Shown here piece after piece: positions 42,853-52,465 of a DNA stretch of 64,000 bases. Source of the DNA: CAXNKH01 sp049296795 (GTDB lineage Bacteria; Pseudomonadota; Gammaproteobacteria; Burkholderiales; Burkholderiaceae_C); NCBI GenBank assembly GCA_049296795.1, contig JBAQTC010000011.1, positions 155,941-219,940 of the forward strand, written 5' to 3'. The stretch's first letter is position 1. Every line of letters begins with the position of its first letter. The translations under genes and the position numbers were made by a program. Below the pieces are notes generated by a model, which saw only the letters and a program-made list of their open reading frames with translations, ran no database searches and was not told where the DNA came from.

Positions 42853-43821
42853 CTACTTCTTGCTGCCCGTGAGGATGTTTTCCATTTGAAAACGCAGCTT
42901 CTCGCTCACCGTAAGTTGGCTGATGGCAACGTCACTGGCACGATTGAGTTCTTTTTGCAGCGCAAAAACCGACTGCGGTCGAGCCAGAGGATCGAGCGAC
43001 ATGCACCATTGAACGACCTCGATCAAATTATCAGAATAGACCCCACGCAAACGCGTCAAAGCCACACCGATGCGGTCAGTTTCCTTGCGCTGCTGGGCGT
43101 TGTGCGGGGGATATCCCTTCATACACGCGTAAATGCTGGCGCCTATGGCATAAATATCAGTCCAAGGACCCAAGGTGAGGTCGTAGCCGTACATTTCGGG
43201 GGCAGCAAAGCCCGGTGTGTACATGGGACGGACAAAATGACCATCTTTGTTCAACACTTCGCGCGCCGCACCGAAATCAATCAAAACCGGCCGGTTGTCT
43301 TCGGTAATGAAAATATTGGCGGGCTTGATGTCCAAGTGCAACAGCATGTGCTGGTGCACGATGCGCAAACCCAATAAAACCTCATCAAACAATGAACGTA
43401 TGGTCGATTCCCGCAATATTTTGGGCTGCTTCAAATTACGCGCAGTAAGAATGAACTCCTGCAGAACCACCCCCTCCATATAGTTCATCGCCATATAAAC
43501 CGTGTCGTTAGCACTGAGGAAATTGAGTACGCTGACCACCGAAGGATGGGAGATCTGGGCCAAAGCCCGGCCTTCTTCAAAAAAACTTTTTAAACCCAGC
43601 CGGTAAAGGTCTTGTTTGTCGGGCTGGATTTGTGGCTTGAGCTGACCGGCCTGACGCGTGGCCAGATCGGAGGGCAGGTACTCTTTGAGCGCCACTTGCT
43701 GCCCCTGCTGATTGAGTGCCAGGTACACGACACCAAAACCACCGGTTGCCAGGGTGCGGACAATCCGGTAGTCACCAACTTCGGTTCCGGCAATCAACGC
43801 TGTGGGCTTGACCTTGAGCAT
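42853..43821 (-). CDS. Serine/threonine protein kinase, non-RD type
   Basis: Eukaryotic-type kinase of 322 residues without a membrane helix. ATGGFGVVYLA is the glycine loop, VALKEYLP the ATP lysine, LLHLDIKPANIFI the catalytic loop, LIDFGAAR the metal loop and GFAAPEMYG the P+1 region. The catalytic loop reads HLD rather than HRD, so it lacks the arginine that usually links activity to activation-loop phosphorylation. This kinase sits upstream of rph-rdgB-hemW in many betaproteobacteria (family knowledge). Target unknown. Divergent from yicC. Confidence 0.9.
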   Translation of the reverse strand: MLKVKPTALIAGTEVGDYRIVRTLATGGFGVVYLALNQQGQQVALKEYLPSDLATRQAGQLKPQIQPDKQDLYRLGLKSFFEEGRALAQISHPSVVSVLNFLSANDTVYMAMNYMEGVVLQEFILTARNLKQPKILRESTIRSLFDEVLLGLRIVHQHMLLHLDIKPANIFITEDNRPVLIDFGAAREVLNKDGHFVRPMYTPGFAAPEMYGYDLTLGPWTDIYAIGASIYACMKGYPPHNAQQRKETDRIGVALTRLRGVYSDNLIEVVQWCMSLDPLARPQSVFALQKELNRASDVAISQLTVSEKLRFQMENILTGSKK

Positions 43822-43898
43822 AAATTTGAATGAATCGCTCTTGGGAAGGGGCAGAACCGGGTTATTCTCCGGTACGTTCCACTGTACCCAACCCCGCG

Positions 43899-44810
43899 AT
43901 GCCAGTTTACAGCATGACTGGTTATGCCAGTGCCCAGCACAGCAGAGCCGACCAACCCGTACCCAACGACAGCCAGTCCGCCAGCCGACTCGGGTTGGAA
44001 ATTCGTTCCGTCAACAGCCGATTCCTGGACCTGGCTTTTCGTCTGCCCGACGAACTGCGTCAATTCGAACCCCAGTTGCGCGAGCTTTTGCAAAAGCATC
44101 TCAAACGCGGCAAGGTCGAGCTTCGGGTGGCCATTGAAACCAGCGGCACCAGCGCCGTCTGCGAGCCCAGCACACGTCTGATCCAACGCCTCAATGCGAT
44201 TCAGGACACTGTTCTTGGCTGGTTGCCCCACGCCAACCCCTTGAGTGTGGCCGACGTGATACGCCTGTCATCGGGCGAACAAGCGACCCGCAGTGACTGG
44301 GGCGCAGAGTTGCTTGCGCTGGCCCAACAATCTCTCAAAGCCTTGCTCGAAGCGCGCCAACGTGAAGGCAACAGGCTGGCCACCATGCTGCTCGAGCGCA
44401 TTGAACAGCTTCGGTTACTGGCCCAGCAAGCTACCCCTTTGGTACCGCAACTGGTCGAGCAACAGCGTCAGCGTTTCCTGGACCGCTGGAAGGACGCCAT
44501 GGCTTTGTCCGACGCCAGCATCACTCCCGAGCTGGCGCGGGACCGGGCCTTGACCGAAGCTACGGCATTTGCCATTCGCATCGATGTGGCCGAGGAGATC
44601 ACCCGGCTCAATTCCCACCTGGAAGAAATCGAGCGCTTGATCAAAAAAGGCGGCGAGATCGGCAAGCGACTCGATTTTCTGATCCAAGAATTGCACCGTG
44701 AAGCTAACACCCTGGGCGCCAAATCAAGTGCACTGCCACTGACCAACATCTCGGTCGACATGAAAGTCTTGATCGAGCAAATGCGCGAACAGGTGCAGAA
44801 CATCGAGTGA
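43899..44810 (+). CDS. YicC family endoribonuclease
   Basis: The product from 43899 begins MPVYSMTGYASAQ, the expected YicC N-terminus; the reading from 43830 adds an unrelated leader. The C-terminus has the DUF1732 block RLDFLIQELHREANTLGAKS, the family hallmark. YicC proteins are involved in RNA turnover and stress survival, and recent work assigns endoribonuclease activity. At 303 residues it is slightly longer than the enterobacterial protein owing to an insert near residues 10-25. Confidence 0.9.
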   Translation: MPVYSMTGYASAQHSRADQPVPNDSQSASRLGLEIRSVNSRFLDLAFRLPDELRQFEPQLRELLQKHLKRGKVELRVAIETSGTSAVCEPSTRLIQRLNAIQDTVLGWLPHANPLSVADVIRLSSGEQATRSDWGAELLALAQQSLKALLEARQREGNRLATMLLERIEQLRLLAQQATPLVPQLVEQQRQRFLDRWKDAMALSDASITPELARDRALTEATAFAIRIDVAEEITRLNSHLEEIERLIKKGGEIGKRLDFLIQELHREANTLGAKSSALPLTNISVDMKVLIEQMREQVQNIE

Positions 44811-44879
44811 GTCAAGCCCTAATGCCTGCCTCTGGCTGGTGTCGGTTCAGGGGTGGCGCCATGTAAGGGAAAACCTGCA

Positions 44880-44907
44880 TTGACTGGATTTGTTAATTTG
44901 GCATGAT
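44880..44907 (+). promoter_or_regulatory. Possible promoter of the quinone oxidoreductase gene
   Basis: TTGACT at 44880-44885 and CATGAT at 44902-44907 are 16 bases apart, facing the oxidoreductase gene about 100 bases on. Good -35, weak -10. No other structure was seen in this 195-base gap. Confidence 0.4.
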
Positions 44908-45005
44908 CCGTCACGAATTGAACCCGCCTAGGCTGTCGCACTGCGCGAGGCCTTGGCCGCGGCCAGGTTGCTAAACCTTCCCACTCCGAAAGTTGTTAAG
45001 ACACC

Positions 45006-45983
45006 ATGCAAGCCCATGCAATACGAATTCATTCCCACGGTGGCCCCGAAGTGCTGTGCGTTGAGACCGTTGAAGTGGCCGAACCCGGTCCCGGTGAAGT
45101 CTTGTTGCGGCAAACTGTCAGTGGCCTGAATTACCAAGACATTTACCACCGCTCGGGTCTCTACCCCCTTCCCATGCCGTCCAGTCTGGGAACCGAAGCG
45201 GCCGGCGTGGTCGAGCAGGTCGGCCCGGGTGTGACCCAAGTCCAAGTCGGCGATCGGGTTTGCTACGCCGGTGGTGCACCGGGGTCTTGTGCCACGCACC
45301 GACTCTACCCGGCCGCTAGGCTGGTCAAAATTCCGCCGCAAATTAGCGATGAAACCGCTGCCGCGGTGTTGCTCAAAGGGATGACCGTCGAGTACCTGCT
45401 GAACCGATGCTATGGCGTCAAGCGCGGTGAGTCGGTCTTGTTCCACGCTGCAGCCGGCGGCGTGGGTCTGCTGGCCGGGCAGTGGGGCAGGCACCTGGGC
45501 GCACGCATGATTGGGGTCGCTGCCGGCCCAGCCAAAGTCGCGCTGGCCTTGGCCAACGGTTACACCGCGTGCATTGACCGCACCAACGAAGACGTGGTCA
45601 ATCGGGTCAAGGCCTTGACTGACAACGCCGGCGTTCCCGTTGTTTATGACTCGGTTGGCAAGAGCAGCTTTGAGCAGTCGCTGCACGCACTCGCGCCGCG
45701 CGGCATGTTGGTCTCCTTTGGTACAACGACCGGCGTTCCACCCGCCGTTGAAGCGCCGACGCTGCAAAAAATGGGGTCGCTCTACTTCACCCGCCCCACC
45801 CTGGTCACCTACACCGCCCAGTCCGAAGAATTGCAGGCCTCGGCCAAAGCGGTGTTTGATTTGATTTTGCAAGGCGTGCTCACGGTATCGATCCAGCAAC
45901 GTTATGCGCTCAACGACATAGCGCAGGCGCACCGCGATTTGGAGGCAGGGCGCACCAGCGGCTCGACTGTCATCCTGCTTTGA
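45006..45983 (+). CDS. NADPH:quinone reductase (zeta-crystallin type)
   Basis: Zinc-free medium-chain dehydrogenase of 325 residues. GLNYQDIYHRSGLYPLPMPS is the quinone-oxidoreductase signature, and the nucleotide site is AAAGGVGLLAGQWGRHLGA near residues 150-170. Structural zinc cysteines are absent, as expected for the Qor subfamily. It reduces quinones or enones with NADPH in the cytosol. A long open frame on the opposite strand (334 residues) is a shadow of this gene. Confidence 0.92.
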   Translation: MQAHAIRIHSHGGPEVLCVETVEVAEPGPGEVLLRQTVSGLNYQDIYHRSGLYPLPMPSSLGTEAAGVVEQVGPGVTQVQVGDRVCYAGGAPGSCATHRLYPAARLVKIPPQISDETAAAVLLKGMTVEYLLNRCYGVKRGESVLFHAAAGGVGLLAGQWGRHLGARMIGVAAGPAKVALALANGYTACIDRTNEDVVNRVKALTDNAGVPVVYDSVGKSSFEQSLHALAPRGMLVSFGTTTGVPPAVEAPTLQKMGSLYFTRPTLVTYTAQSEELQASAKAVFDLILQGVLTVSIQQRYALNDIAQAHRDLEAGRTSGSTVILL

Positions 45984-46118
45984 TCACATGCCAAGGTGGG
46001 CAAAGGCTGACAGCGCAATGCAATGGCTGCCCCTCATTTCCTTCGCCGAAGGTCGTCGGCGAGTGCCTAGCTAGGGCATGACCAGACCCCGGAACCTTTC
46101 AACTTATAGGAGAAAAGC

Positions 46119-47189
46119 ATGATGAAACCAGTCAAAACTTTGGCTTCCCTGGCCGTTGCAATATTGGCTTGGGTGGGAGCACCCGCCAGTGCCGAAGACA
46201 TCAAACTGCGGATCGCATCCGGCCATGCCGCGGCCAACACTTATGTGGCCTTGATGCAGAACTTCTTTGTTCCTGAGGTGAGCAAACGAGTGGCTGCGCG
46301 GACCAAGCACAAAGTCGATTTCATCGAGGGCTATGGCGGCTCGATGGTCAAGACGGCCGACACCTTGGAAGGGGTGCAGTCCGGCATCATCGACATTGGG
46401 GGTTACAACTTCGGTTTTGAACCCAGCAACCTGCCTTTACACTCCTTCATGGTGGCTCTGCCTTTTGGCACCATGAGCCCAGTGATGAGCGTGAAAATAG
46501 CGCGCGCCGTCTATGACAAAGTGCCTTACATGAGCAAGGTACTGGAAGACAAATACAACCAGCGCCTGTTGAGTTTGATTTCAGACACGGGTTACAACAT
46601 TGGCACCACGTTCGAGTGGAATCAGGTCGCTGATTTGAAAGGTCGCAAGATAGCCGGTGCCGGATTGAATCTGAAATGGCTTGAATTCGCTGGCGCAACG
46701 CCGGTGCAGTCGGCCCTGCCAGAGGCCTATACCTCAATGCAGACCGGTGTTTACAACGGCTGGATCATGTTCCCCTCGGGCTGGGTCAACTTCAAACTGA
46801 CCGAAGTGGCCAAGTACTACACCGAAGTTGGTTTCGGTGCCATCACCTGGCACGGCTTGACCATGAACAAAGCACGTTTCGCCAAGTTGCCCAAAGACGT
46901 TCAAGACATCATTCTTGAAGTCGCGCGCGAGTACGAAGCCTTGACCGGAACCGTCAATGAAGAGAACTACCCCAAGCAGATGACTGAGTTGGCTCGGGTC
47001 GGTGCCGTGGTCAAAAAAGTGCCTGATTCGGTACGACTCGATTGGGCCAAATCCCTGACCAACTGGCCACAACAGCGCGCCGCAGAACTGGACAAGATGG
47101 GGCTTCCTGGGTCGGAAGTGATGAAACTTGCCATGGAAGAAGCCGAGAAGCTTGGTTACAAGTGGCCGGTTCGTTACCCTATCAAATAA
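46119..47189 (+). CDS. TRAP transporter DctP-type solute-binding protein
   Basis: TAGGAG lies before the ATG. A signal peptide of about 25 residues ends ASAED, followed by IKLRIASGHAAANTY. The mid-protein segment WNQVADLKGRKIAGAGLNLKW is a variant of the family's conserved 'dlkGlkiR' region with the key arginine not obvious (GAG in its place), hinting at an uncommon ligand. First gene of a complete P-Q-M TRAP operon. Confidence 0.92.
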   Translation: MMKPVKTLASLAVAILAWVGAPASAEDIKLRIASGHAAANTYVALMQNFFVPEVSKRVAARTKHKVDFIEGYGGSMVKTADTLEGVQSGIIDIGGYNFGFEPSNLPLHSFMVALPFGTMSPVMSVKIARAVYDKVPYMSKVLEDKYNQRLLSLISDTGYNIGTTFEWNQVADLKGRKIAGAGLNLKWLEFAGATPVQSALPEAYTSMQTGVYNGWIMFPSGWVNFKLTEVAKYYTEVGFGAITWHGLTMNKARFAKLPKDVQDIILEVAREYEALTGTVNEENYPKQMTELARVGAVVKKVPDSVRLDWAKSLTNWPQQRAAELDKMGLPGSEVMKLAMEEAEKLGYKWPVRYPIK

Positions 47190-47195
47190 TCGCCC

Positions 47196-47714
47196 ATGTT
47201 GACCCGATTGAATGATTTAGTCACGCGTGCTTTTCTCTATGTAGCTGCCTTTCTGTCTTTCGCCCTGTGTTTTTTGGTCGTTGCTGATGTGCTGGGTCGG
47301 GTGTTGCTCAACGCGCCTGTCAAAGGCACGCCTGAGATCGTCTCGACCTCGATCGTGATGATCTGTTTTCTACAGGCAGGTTACGCGATCCGCTCCGGTG
47401 GCATGCTGCATGTGGATGCTTTCGTCACTCGCCTACCAAGCCATTGGCAGTCCTGGATGACCTGCCTCGGAGCGCTGGTGGGCACTGGGCTCTTCGCCTT
47501 TTTATGTTGGGGCAGTCTGGAACCCGCACTGCATGCCTGGACCTCCAACGAATTTGAGGGCGAAGGCGCGTTGCGGGTACCCGCTTGGCCAACCCGTTTC
47601 GTGATGGTGTTGGGTACCGGTCTGGCTGCTACCAGCTATCTGCTCATGGTACTTGAAAACATGAAGCTGGCACTGGCGGGAAAACCACCGGCGGGTGCGG
47701 GCGTGTCGCACTGA
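47196..47714 (+). CDS. TRAP transporter small permease (DctQ family)
   Basis: A 172-residue protein with four membrane helices and the conserved VVADVLGRVLLNAPVKGTPEI segment after helix 1, matching the R-x-x-x-x-x-W-x-E pattern region of DctQ proteins. It follows the binding protein by six bases. Confidence 0.93.
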   Translation: MLTRLNDLVTRAFLYVAAFLSFALCFLVVADVLGRVLLNAPVKGTPEIVSTSIVMICFLQAGYAIRSGGMLHVDAFVTRLPSHWQSWMTCLGALVGTGLFAFLCWGSLEPALHAWTSNEFEGEGALRVPAWPTRFVMVLGTGLAATSYLLMVLENMKLALAGKPPAGAGVSH

Positions 47715-47750
47715 ATCGAAGCGCAAGTGCGACTTAAAGGAATTTGAAAG

Positions 47751-49115
47751 ATGTTCAATCCCACCGATATGCTGATTCTGGTCGGCGTTTTACTGACCCT
47801 GGTTTTCTGCGGTTTTCATATCGCAGTCTCACTGGGCGTGACCAGTCTGCTCGGGATTTACCTGATCAATGGTGATCTGGAAATGGTGCAGCGCTTCAGC
47901 GCCAGCACGGCTTATGAAGCCCTGCGTGATTATGTTTTTGCCGTCATCCCGCTGTTCATGCTGATGGGTGAGTTTCTGGCCAAGTGCGGTGCTGCCCGTG
48001 ATTTATTCACGCTCATCAACCGGCTGACGCAATGGGTACCCGGGCGACTGGGCGTGGCAACGGTTTTGGCCAATGCCGTGTTCGCGTTCGTGACCGGTGT
48101 TTCGATTGCCGCAGCTGCAGCTTTCTCCAAAATAGCACACCCCGAGATGCGCCGTTTTGGTTATGAGCGCAAATTCTCCCTGGGCTGCATTGCAGGCAGT
48201 GCTTGTTTGGGCATGCTGATTCCACCTTCAGTATTGATGATTGTTTGGGGCGTTCTGACAGAATTGGCCATCGGAAAACTGTTCATTGCCGGCATCATCC
48301 CTGGTCTGTTAGTCGTGAGTCTGTACATCGGCCACATTGTCTGGGTCGCCAAGACGCAGCCACACCGGGTGGGTGAAGGTGACCAGTTGCCTGCCGCGCA
48401 GCTGGCAGCACGCAGCGCCAATGAGTTGGAAGATCAAGCCTCCTTGAAAACCATTTTGTGGAGCACGGTGGGTATTCTCACGTTGGTCTTCCTGGTGCTC
48501 GGCGGCATCTGGTTGGGCGCATTTACGCCAACGGAAGGGGCCGGCGTCGGCGCAATTCTGGCTCTGTTGCTGGCGATCATGCGCGGCATGCGGACCAAGG
48601 AAATGGTTGAAGTGATTTTCTCGGTCGGCAAAACCTCTGCGCCGCTGCTGCTGCTGCTGGTTACTGCACAGTTGTACTCTCGTGTTTTGGCAATGACCGG
48701 AATTACTGGCGCCGCCAAGGAGTTTTTTCTAGGCTCTGGTTTATCACCTTACGTGATCCTAGCTTTGATGATACTGGTGTGGTTTATTCTGGGCTGCATC
48801 ATCGACTCGATTTCCATCATCCTGTTGACGGTGCCAGTGTTTGCCCCGGTCGCCGCAGCCGTTGGTTTTGATCCCATTGCTTTTGCCATTCTGGGCATTT
48901 TGGCAATCGAAACCGGCCTGTTGACACCGCCTTTTGGCATCCTGGTTTTCACGGTGAAGGCGGCAGTGACCGATGAAAAAGGGCTTTCCACCGGCGAAAT
49001 TTTCTCAGGCTCGGTGGCTTATTGGATGGCCTTGTTGGCCGCCATCATCATCATTGCTGTTTACCCGCAAATCGCGACTTGGCTACCGAATCTGGGCAAC
49101 AACCTCATTCAATGA
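47751..49115 (+). CDS. TRAP transporter large permease (DctM family)
   Basis: A 454-residue permease with about twelve helices and DctM landmarks: FAVIPLFMLMGEFLAKCG, ANAVFAFVTGVSIAAAAAFS, LIPPSVLMIVWG and the late LTPPFGILVFTVKA. AAGGAA precedes the start. With the P and Q subunits it forms a sodium-driven organic acid importer. No catabolic gene is directly attached, so the ligand cannot be inferred. Confidence 0.95.
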   Translation: MFNPTDMLILVGVLLTLVFCGFHIAVSLGVTSLLGIYLINGDLEMVQRFSASTAYEALRDYVFAVIPLFMLMGEFLAKCGAARDLFTLINRLTQWVPGRLGVATVLANAVFAFVTGVSIAAAAAFSKIAHPEMRRFGYERKFSLGCIAGSACLGMLIPPSVLMIVWGVLTELAIGKLFIAGIIPGLLVVSLYIGHIVWVAKTQPHRVGEGDQLPAAQLAARSANELEDQASLKTILWSTVGILTLVFLVLGGIWLGAFTPTEGAGVGAILALLLAIMRGMRTKEMVEVIFSVGKTSAPLLLLLVTAQLYSRVLAMTGITGAAKEFFLGSGLSPYVILALMILVWFILGCIIDSISIILLTVPVFAPVAAAVGFDPIAFAILGILAIETGLLTPPFGILVFTVKAAVTDEKGLSTGEIFSGSVAYWMALLAAIIIIAVYPQIATWLPNLGNNLIQ

Positions 49116-49230
49116 AATCCTGACATTCAACTGGAACATCGGCCCATCATCGGCAAACTGAATTCCGTAAGCTTGACCAACACAACCTAGAATAGGCATT
49201 TCATATCCTCGCCAGCTTTACCCACGTCTC

Positions 49231-49851
49231 ATGGACTACCCCGGAAACCTTTTCGTCGTAGCAGCTCCCAGCGGAGCTGGTAAATCGAGCCTGGTCAAGG
49301 CTTTGATGGAGCTCGACTCTCACATCCAGCCCTCCATTTCTCACACCACGCGTGCGCCCAGGGGCCAGGAAAAACACGGTCGCGAGTATTACTTCATCTC
49401 CCAGTCAGAATTTGACGCCATGGTGCAAGCCAATGCCTTTGTGGAGTGGGCCAATGTCCATAACCACCGCTATGGCAGCTCCAAAAAGGCCATCGAAGAA
49501 CGCATTGCCAAGGGTGGCGATGTGATTCTGGAGATCGACTTTCAAGGCGCGGTTCAGATTAAAAAAATCTTCGCCAACGCCATTTCTATTTTCATTCTCC
49601 CCCCCAGCTGGGAAGAACTCCGCTCCCGCCTAGAACGCCGCGGGGAAGACAGCCCTGAGGTGATCGAGCTCAGGCTCAAAAATGCGGCGCTTGAAGTGGC
49701 TCAAGCCCATCAATTCGACTTCGTTATAATCAATGAGTTGTTTGAACGCGCACTTTTTGACCTGAAAGCCGTCGTTCACGCCCAGAGGCTCAAGTTCGCA
49801 GCGCAACGCCGCGCCCGCGCTGACACCTTCAAAGCACTGAATATCCCCTAG
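49231..49851 (+). CDS. gmk: Guanylate kinase
   Basis: Phosphorylates GMP to GDP. P-loop APSGAGKSS at residues 12-20, GMP-binding SHTTRAPRGQEKHGREYYFIS, and the LID region around RLERRGEDSPEVIELRL are intact; 206 residues is normal. Followed by rpoZ and spoT, the conserved proteobacterial order linking guanine nucleotides and (p)ppGpp. Confidence 0.97.
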   Translation: MDYPGNLFVVAAPSGAGKSSLVKALMELDSHIQPSISHTTRAPRGQEKHGREYYFISQSEFDAMVQANAFVEWANVHNHRYGSSKKAIEERIAKGGDVILEIDFQGAVQIKKIFANAISIFILPPSWEELRSRLERRGEDSPEVIELRLKNAALEVAQAHQFDFVIINELFERALFDLKAVVHAQRLKFAAQRRARADTFKALNIP

Positions 49852-49867
49852 TTTTTCGGAGAATCAA

Positions 49868-50071
49868 ATGGCCCGTATCACCGTCGAAGATTGCCTGGTG
49901 CACATTCCCAATCGCTTTCAGCTGGTGCTGGCAGCCACTTACCGTGCGCGCATGCTGAGTCAGGGTCATACCCCGAAAATCGAAAGCAAAAACAAACCCG
50001 GGGTCACTGCCCTGAGGGAAATTGCTGAGGGAAAAATCGGGATTGAAATGTTGAAAAAAGTTCCGCTGTAA
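49868..50071 (+). CDS. rpoZ: RNA polymerase omega subunit
   Basis: A 67-residue omega subunit: MARITVEDCLVHIPNRFQLVL and the GVTALREIAEGKIG segment are the family core. CGGAGAATCAA precedes the ATG. It supports assembly of the beta' subunit and forms one (p)ppGpp site. Terminates before spoT with a strong hairpin. Confidence 0.97.
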   Translation: MARITVEDCLVHIPNRFQLVLAATYRARMLSQGHTPKIESKNKPGVTALREIAEGKIGIEMLKKVPL

Positions 50072-50088
50072 GCCAAATCTCCTGAAAG

Positions 50089-50120
50089 CAAAAGCACCGC
50101 ATGCGGTGCTTTTTTATTTT
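50089..50120 (+). terminator. Intrinsic terminator after rpoZ
   Basis: AAGCACCGC and GCGGTGCTT form a perfect stem around AT, followed by a T-rich run. It separates gmk-rpoZ from spoT, so spoT expression needs either readthrough or its own promoter in the 40 bases that follow. Confidence 0.9.
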
Positions 50121-50158
50121 CCCTGCGCCGCGGGTGTGCAGCAAGCTATATTTGGGGG

Positions 50159-52465
50159 ATGAGTCGCTTGCTCAAAACCCCTCCCTCAAAGCCTGCAACC
50201 CGCGTTGGCTTGGCGCAGTCCAATGCAGCGGCAGCGAGTTTTGCAGGCCTGACAGCACGCTTGAGCTACCTCTCGGCCGCTGACCTCGAACTGGTCCGCC
50301 AAGCCTATAAATTTGCCGACCAAGCGCATTTAGGACAAATCCGCGATAACGGCGAGCCCTACATCACGCACCCCATCGCCGTTGCAGTGCGCTGCGCCGA
50401 GTGGAAGCTCGATGCCCAGGCTTTGATGGCCGCTCTGCTGCACGACGCTCTGGAAGACTGCGGCGTTAGTAAGGTGGAACTGATAGAGAAGTTTGGCTCT
50501 CCCGTGGCCGAGTTGGTTGATGGGCTGACCAAACTTGACAAGCTGCAGTTCAACACCCGACAGGAAAACCAGGCCGAGTCCTTCCGAAAAATGCTGCTGG
50601 CCATGGCGCGGGACGTTCGGGTGATCCTCATTAAGCTGGCCGACCGCTCCCACAATATGCAGACGCTGTCGGACGTGCCGCGTGAAAAATGGGCCCGTAT
50701 TTCCTCAGAAACTCTGGACATTTACGCCCCAATAGCCCACCGCCTGGGCTTGAACCAGGTCTACCGGGATTTGCAAGACTTGTCCTTTCGTTACATGCAA
50801 CCCTGGCGCTACCAGACCCTGAGCAAGGCCTTGCTCAGAGCCCGCAGCCACCGCCGGGATTTGATTCAGAAAGTGCAGGCCGATCTCGAGTCCACATTTA
50901 AAAACTGCAACTTGCAGGTTCGCATAACCGGGCGTGAAAAAACCTTGTATGCGATTTATCGAAAAATGCGGGACAAGCACTTGAGCTTTTCCCAGGTCAC
51001 CGATATTTACGGCTTCCGGATTCTGGTGCCCGGCGTGATCGACTGTTACACCGCTCTGGGTACCTTGCATCAACTCTACAAGCCTGTTCCTGGCAAGTTC
51101 AAGGACCACATCGCAATTCCCAAGATTAACGGTTACCAATCCTTGCACACGACCTTAGTCGGTCCTTCAGGCGTCAATGTGGAGTTCCAACTTCGCACCG
51201 AAGCCATGCACATCGTCAGCGAATCGGGGGTCGCCGCCCACTGGTTGTACAAGGCCAAGGACCCCAGCATTCCGTCAGCGGAACGACTCGGAACCCAATG
51301 GCTGCAGTCCCTGCTCGACATCCAGCAAGAGACCCGTGATGCGGCCGAATTCTGGGACCATGTGAAAGTCGATTTGTTCTCCGATGCGGTTTATGTGTTC
51401 ACCCCCAAGAGTCGGATCATGACCCTGCCCCGAGGCGCCACGGTGGTTGACTTTGCCTATGCCATTCACAGCAATATAGGCGACCGCACCAGCGCGGCCC
51501 GAATCAATGGCGAGCAGGTCCCGTTGCGCACCGAGCTGCGCAATGGCGACGTAGTCGAAATCATTGCAGGCCATGAGGTCAACCCCAATCCGGCCTGGCT
51601 CGATTTCGTTCGGACCGGGCGCGCGCGCTCCAAAATTCGCCATCACCTCAAATCGATGGCGCAAACCGAATCGCAGAGTCTGGGTGAAAAATTACTGGCC
51701 CAGTCACTGCGCGCCGAAGGCATCGAGCATCTGCCACAACAAGACGGTGCCCACCAAGCGGTGTGGAATAAATTGCTCAACTTCACGGGCAGCCGAAACC
51801 GCAGCGAACTACTGACCGATATTGGCCTGGGCAAACGAATTGCCCACTTCGTCGCCAAGCGCTTGGTAGCTTTGCTCGCTGAGATTGGCGAAAAACCCAA
51901 TGCCGTGCTGCTCACGCATGCCCGGTTTTCAGCCCATTCATCATCTTCCCAGCCAGGTGTGACACTTGATGGCAGTGAAAACACCTCAGTCCAGTACGCC
52001 CACTGCTGTCGCCCCATTCCGGGCGATGTGATCCTGGGCTATCTTGGACGTGGTGAGGGTCTGGTGGTCCACACCGATGACTGCTTGATCGGCAAAAAAC
52101 TGAAAAAACGCGACGCCGAACGATTCATTCCGCTGGATTGGTCTGACGAGCCGGTCCGCTCTTTTGAGGCCAGCATTCTGGTCACCGTCAGCAACGGAAA
52201 AGGGGTGTTGGCGAGCGTTGCCTCGTCCCTGGCCGGCGCCGAGGTGGACATCATTCACATCGACATGGGCAAAGAAGCTGCTCAGGAAGCTACGGATTTG
52301 CACTTTCTGGTGGGGGTGCGTGACCGCACCCACCTGGCCGCCGCCCTGCGCAAACTCAACCGCACATCTTCGGTGCTGCGTGCCAAACGCACCAAACTCA
52401 GCAGCGAATCAGGGCCCAGGCGCCGGATAACTGACAGCGAGCACCTCGATCTCGCTAAACCCTAG
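50159..52465 (+). CDS. spoT: Bifunctional (p)ppGpp synthetase/hydrolase (SpoT/RelA)
   Basis: A 768-residue long RSH protein. The HD hydrolase domain has YITHP (His71) and LLHDALED (His95, Asp96), so degradation should work. The synthetase domain has DIYGFRILV and NGYQSLHTTLVGP with VEFQLRTEAMH. TGS starts near VFTPKSRIMTLPRGATVVDF, and an ACT domain closes the protein (about 670-740). The N-terminus has about 40 extra residues before the HD domain. Its last 57 bases overlap the end of greB on the other strand. Confidence 0.95.
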   Translation: MSRLLKTPPSKPATRVGLAQSNAAAASFAGLTARLSYLSAADLELVRQAYKFADQAHLGQIRDNGEPYITHPIAVAVRCAEWKLDAQALMAALLHDALEDCGVSKVELIEKFGSPVAELVDGLTKLDKLQFNTRQENQAESFRKMLLAMARDVRVILIKLADRSHNMQTLSDVPREKWARISSETLDIYAPIAHRLGLNQVYRDLQDLSFRYMQPWRYQTLSKALLRARSHRRDLIQKVQADLESTFKNCNLQVRITGREKTLYAIYRKMRDKHLSFSQVTDIYGFRILVPGVIDCYTALGTLHQLYKPVPGKFKDHIAIPKINGYQSLHTTLVGPSGVNVEFQLRTEAMHIVSESGVAAHWLYKAKDPSIPSAERLGTQWLQSLLDIQQETRDAAEFWDHVKVDLFSDAVYVFTPKSRIMTLPRGATVVDFAYAIHSNIGDRTSAARINGEQVPLRTELRNGDVVEIIAGHEVNPNPAWLDFVRTGRARSKIRHHLKSMAQTESQSLGEKLLAQSLRAEGIEHLPQQDGAHQAVWNKLLNFTGSRNRSELLTDIGLGKRIAHFVAKRLVALLAEIGEKPNAVLLTHARFSAHSSSSQPGVTLDGSENTSVQYAHCCRPIPGDVILGYLGRGEGLVVHTDDCLIGKKLKKRDAERFIPLDWSDEPVRSFEASILVTVSNGKGVLASVASSLAGAEVDIIHIDMGKEAAQEATDLHFLVGVRDRTHLAAALRKLNRTSSVLRAKRTKLSSESGPRRRITDSEHLDLAKP

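Noticed and set aside
44928..45932. 334-codon open frame on the minus strand
   Set aside because: Fully antisense to the well-supported quinone oxidoreductase; no ribosome site and no recognisable protein motif. Long antisense frames are common in GC-rich DNA.
46044..46075. CGCCGA/TCGGCG hairpin and CCTAGCTAGG palindrome before the TRAP operon
   Set aside because: No T-tract, short arms and no second copy seen; could be chance. Not enough to call a terminator or operator.
49188..49193. TAGAAT before gmk as a -10
   Set aside because: The nearest TTGACC is only nine bases upstream, too close for a sigma-70 -35; no paired element found.
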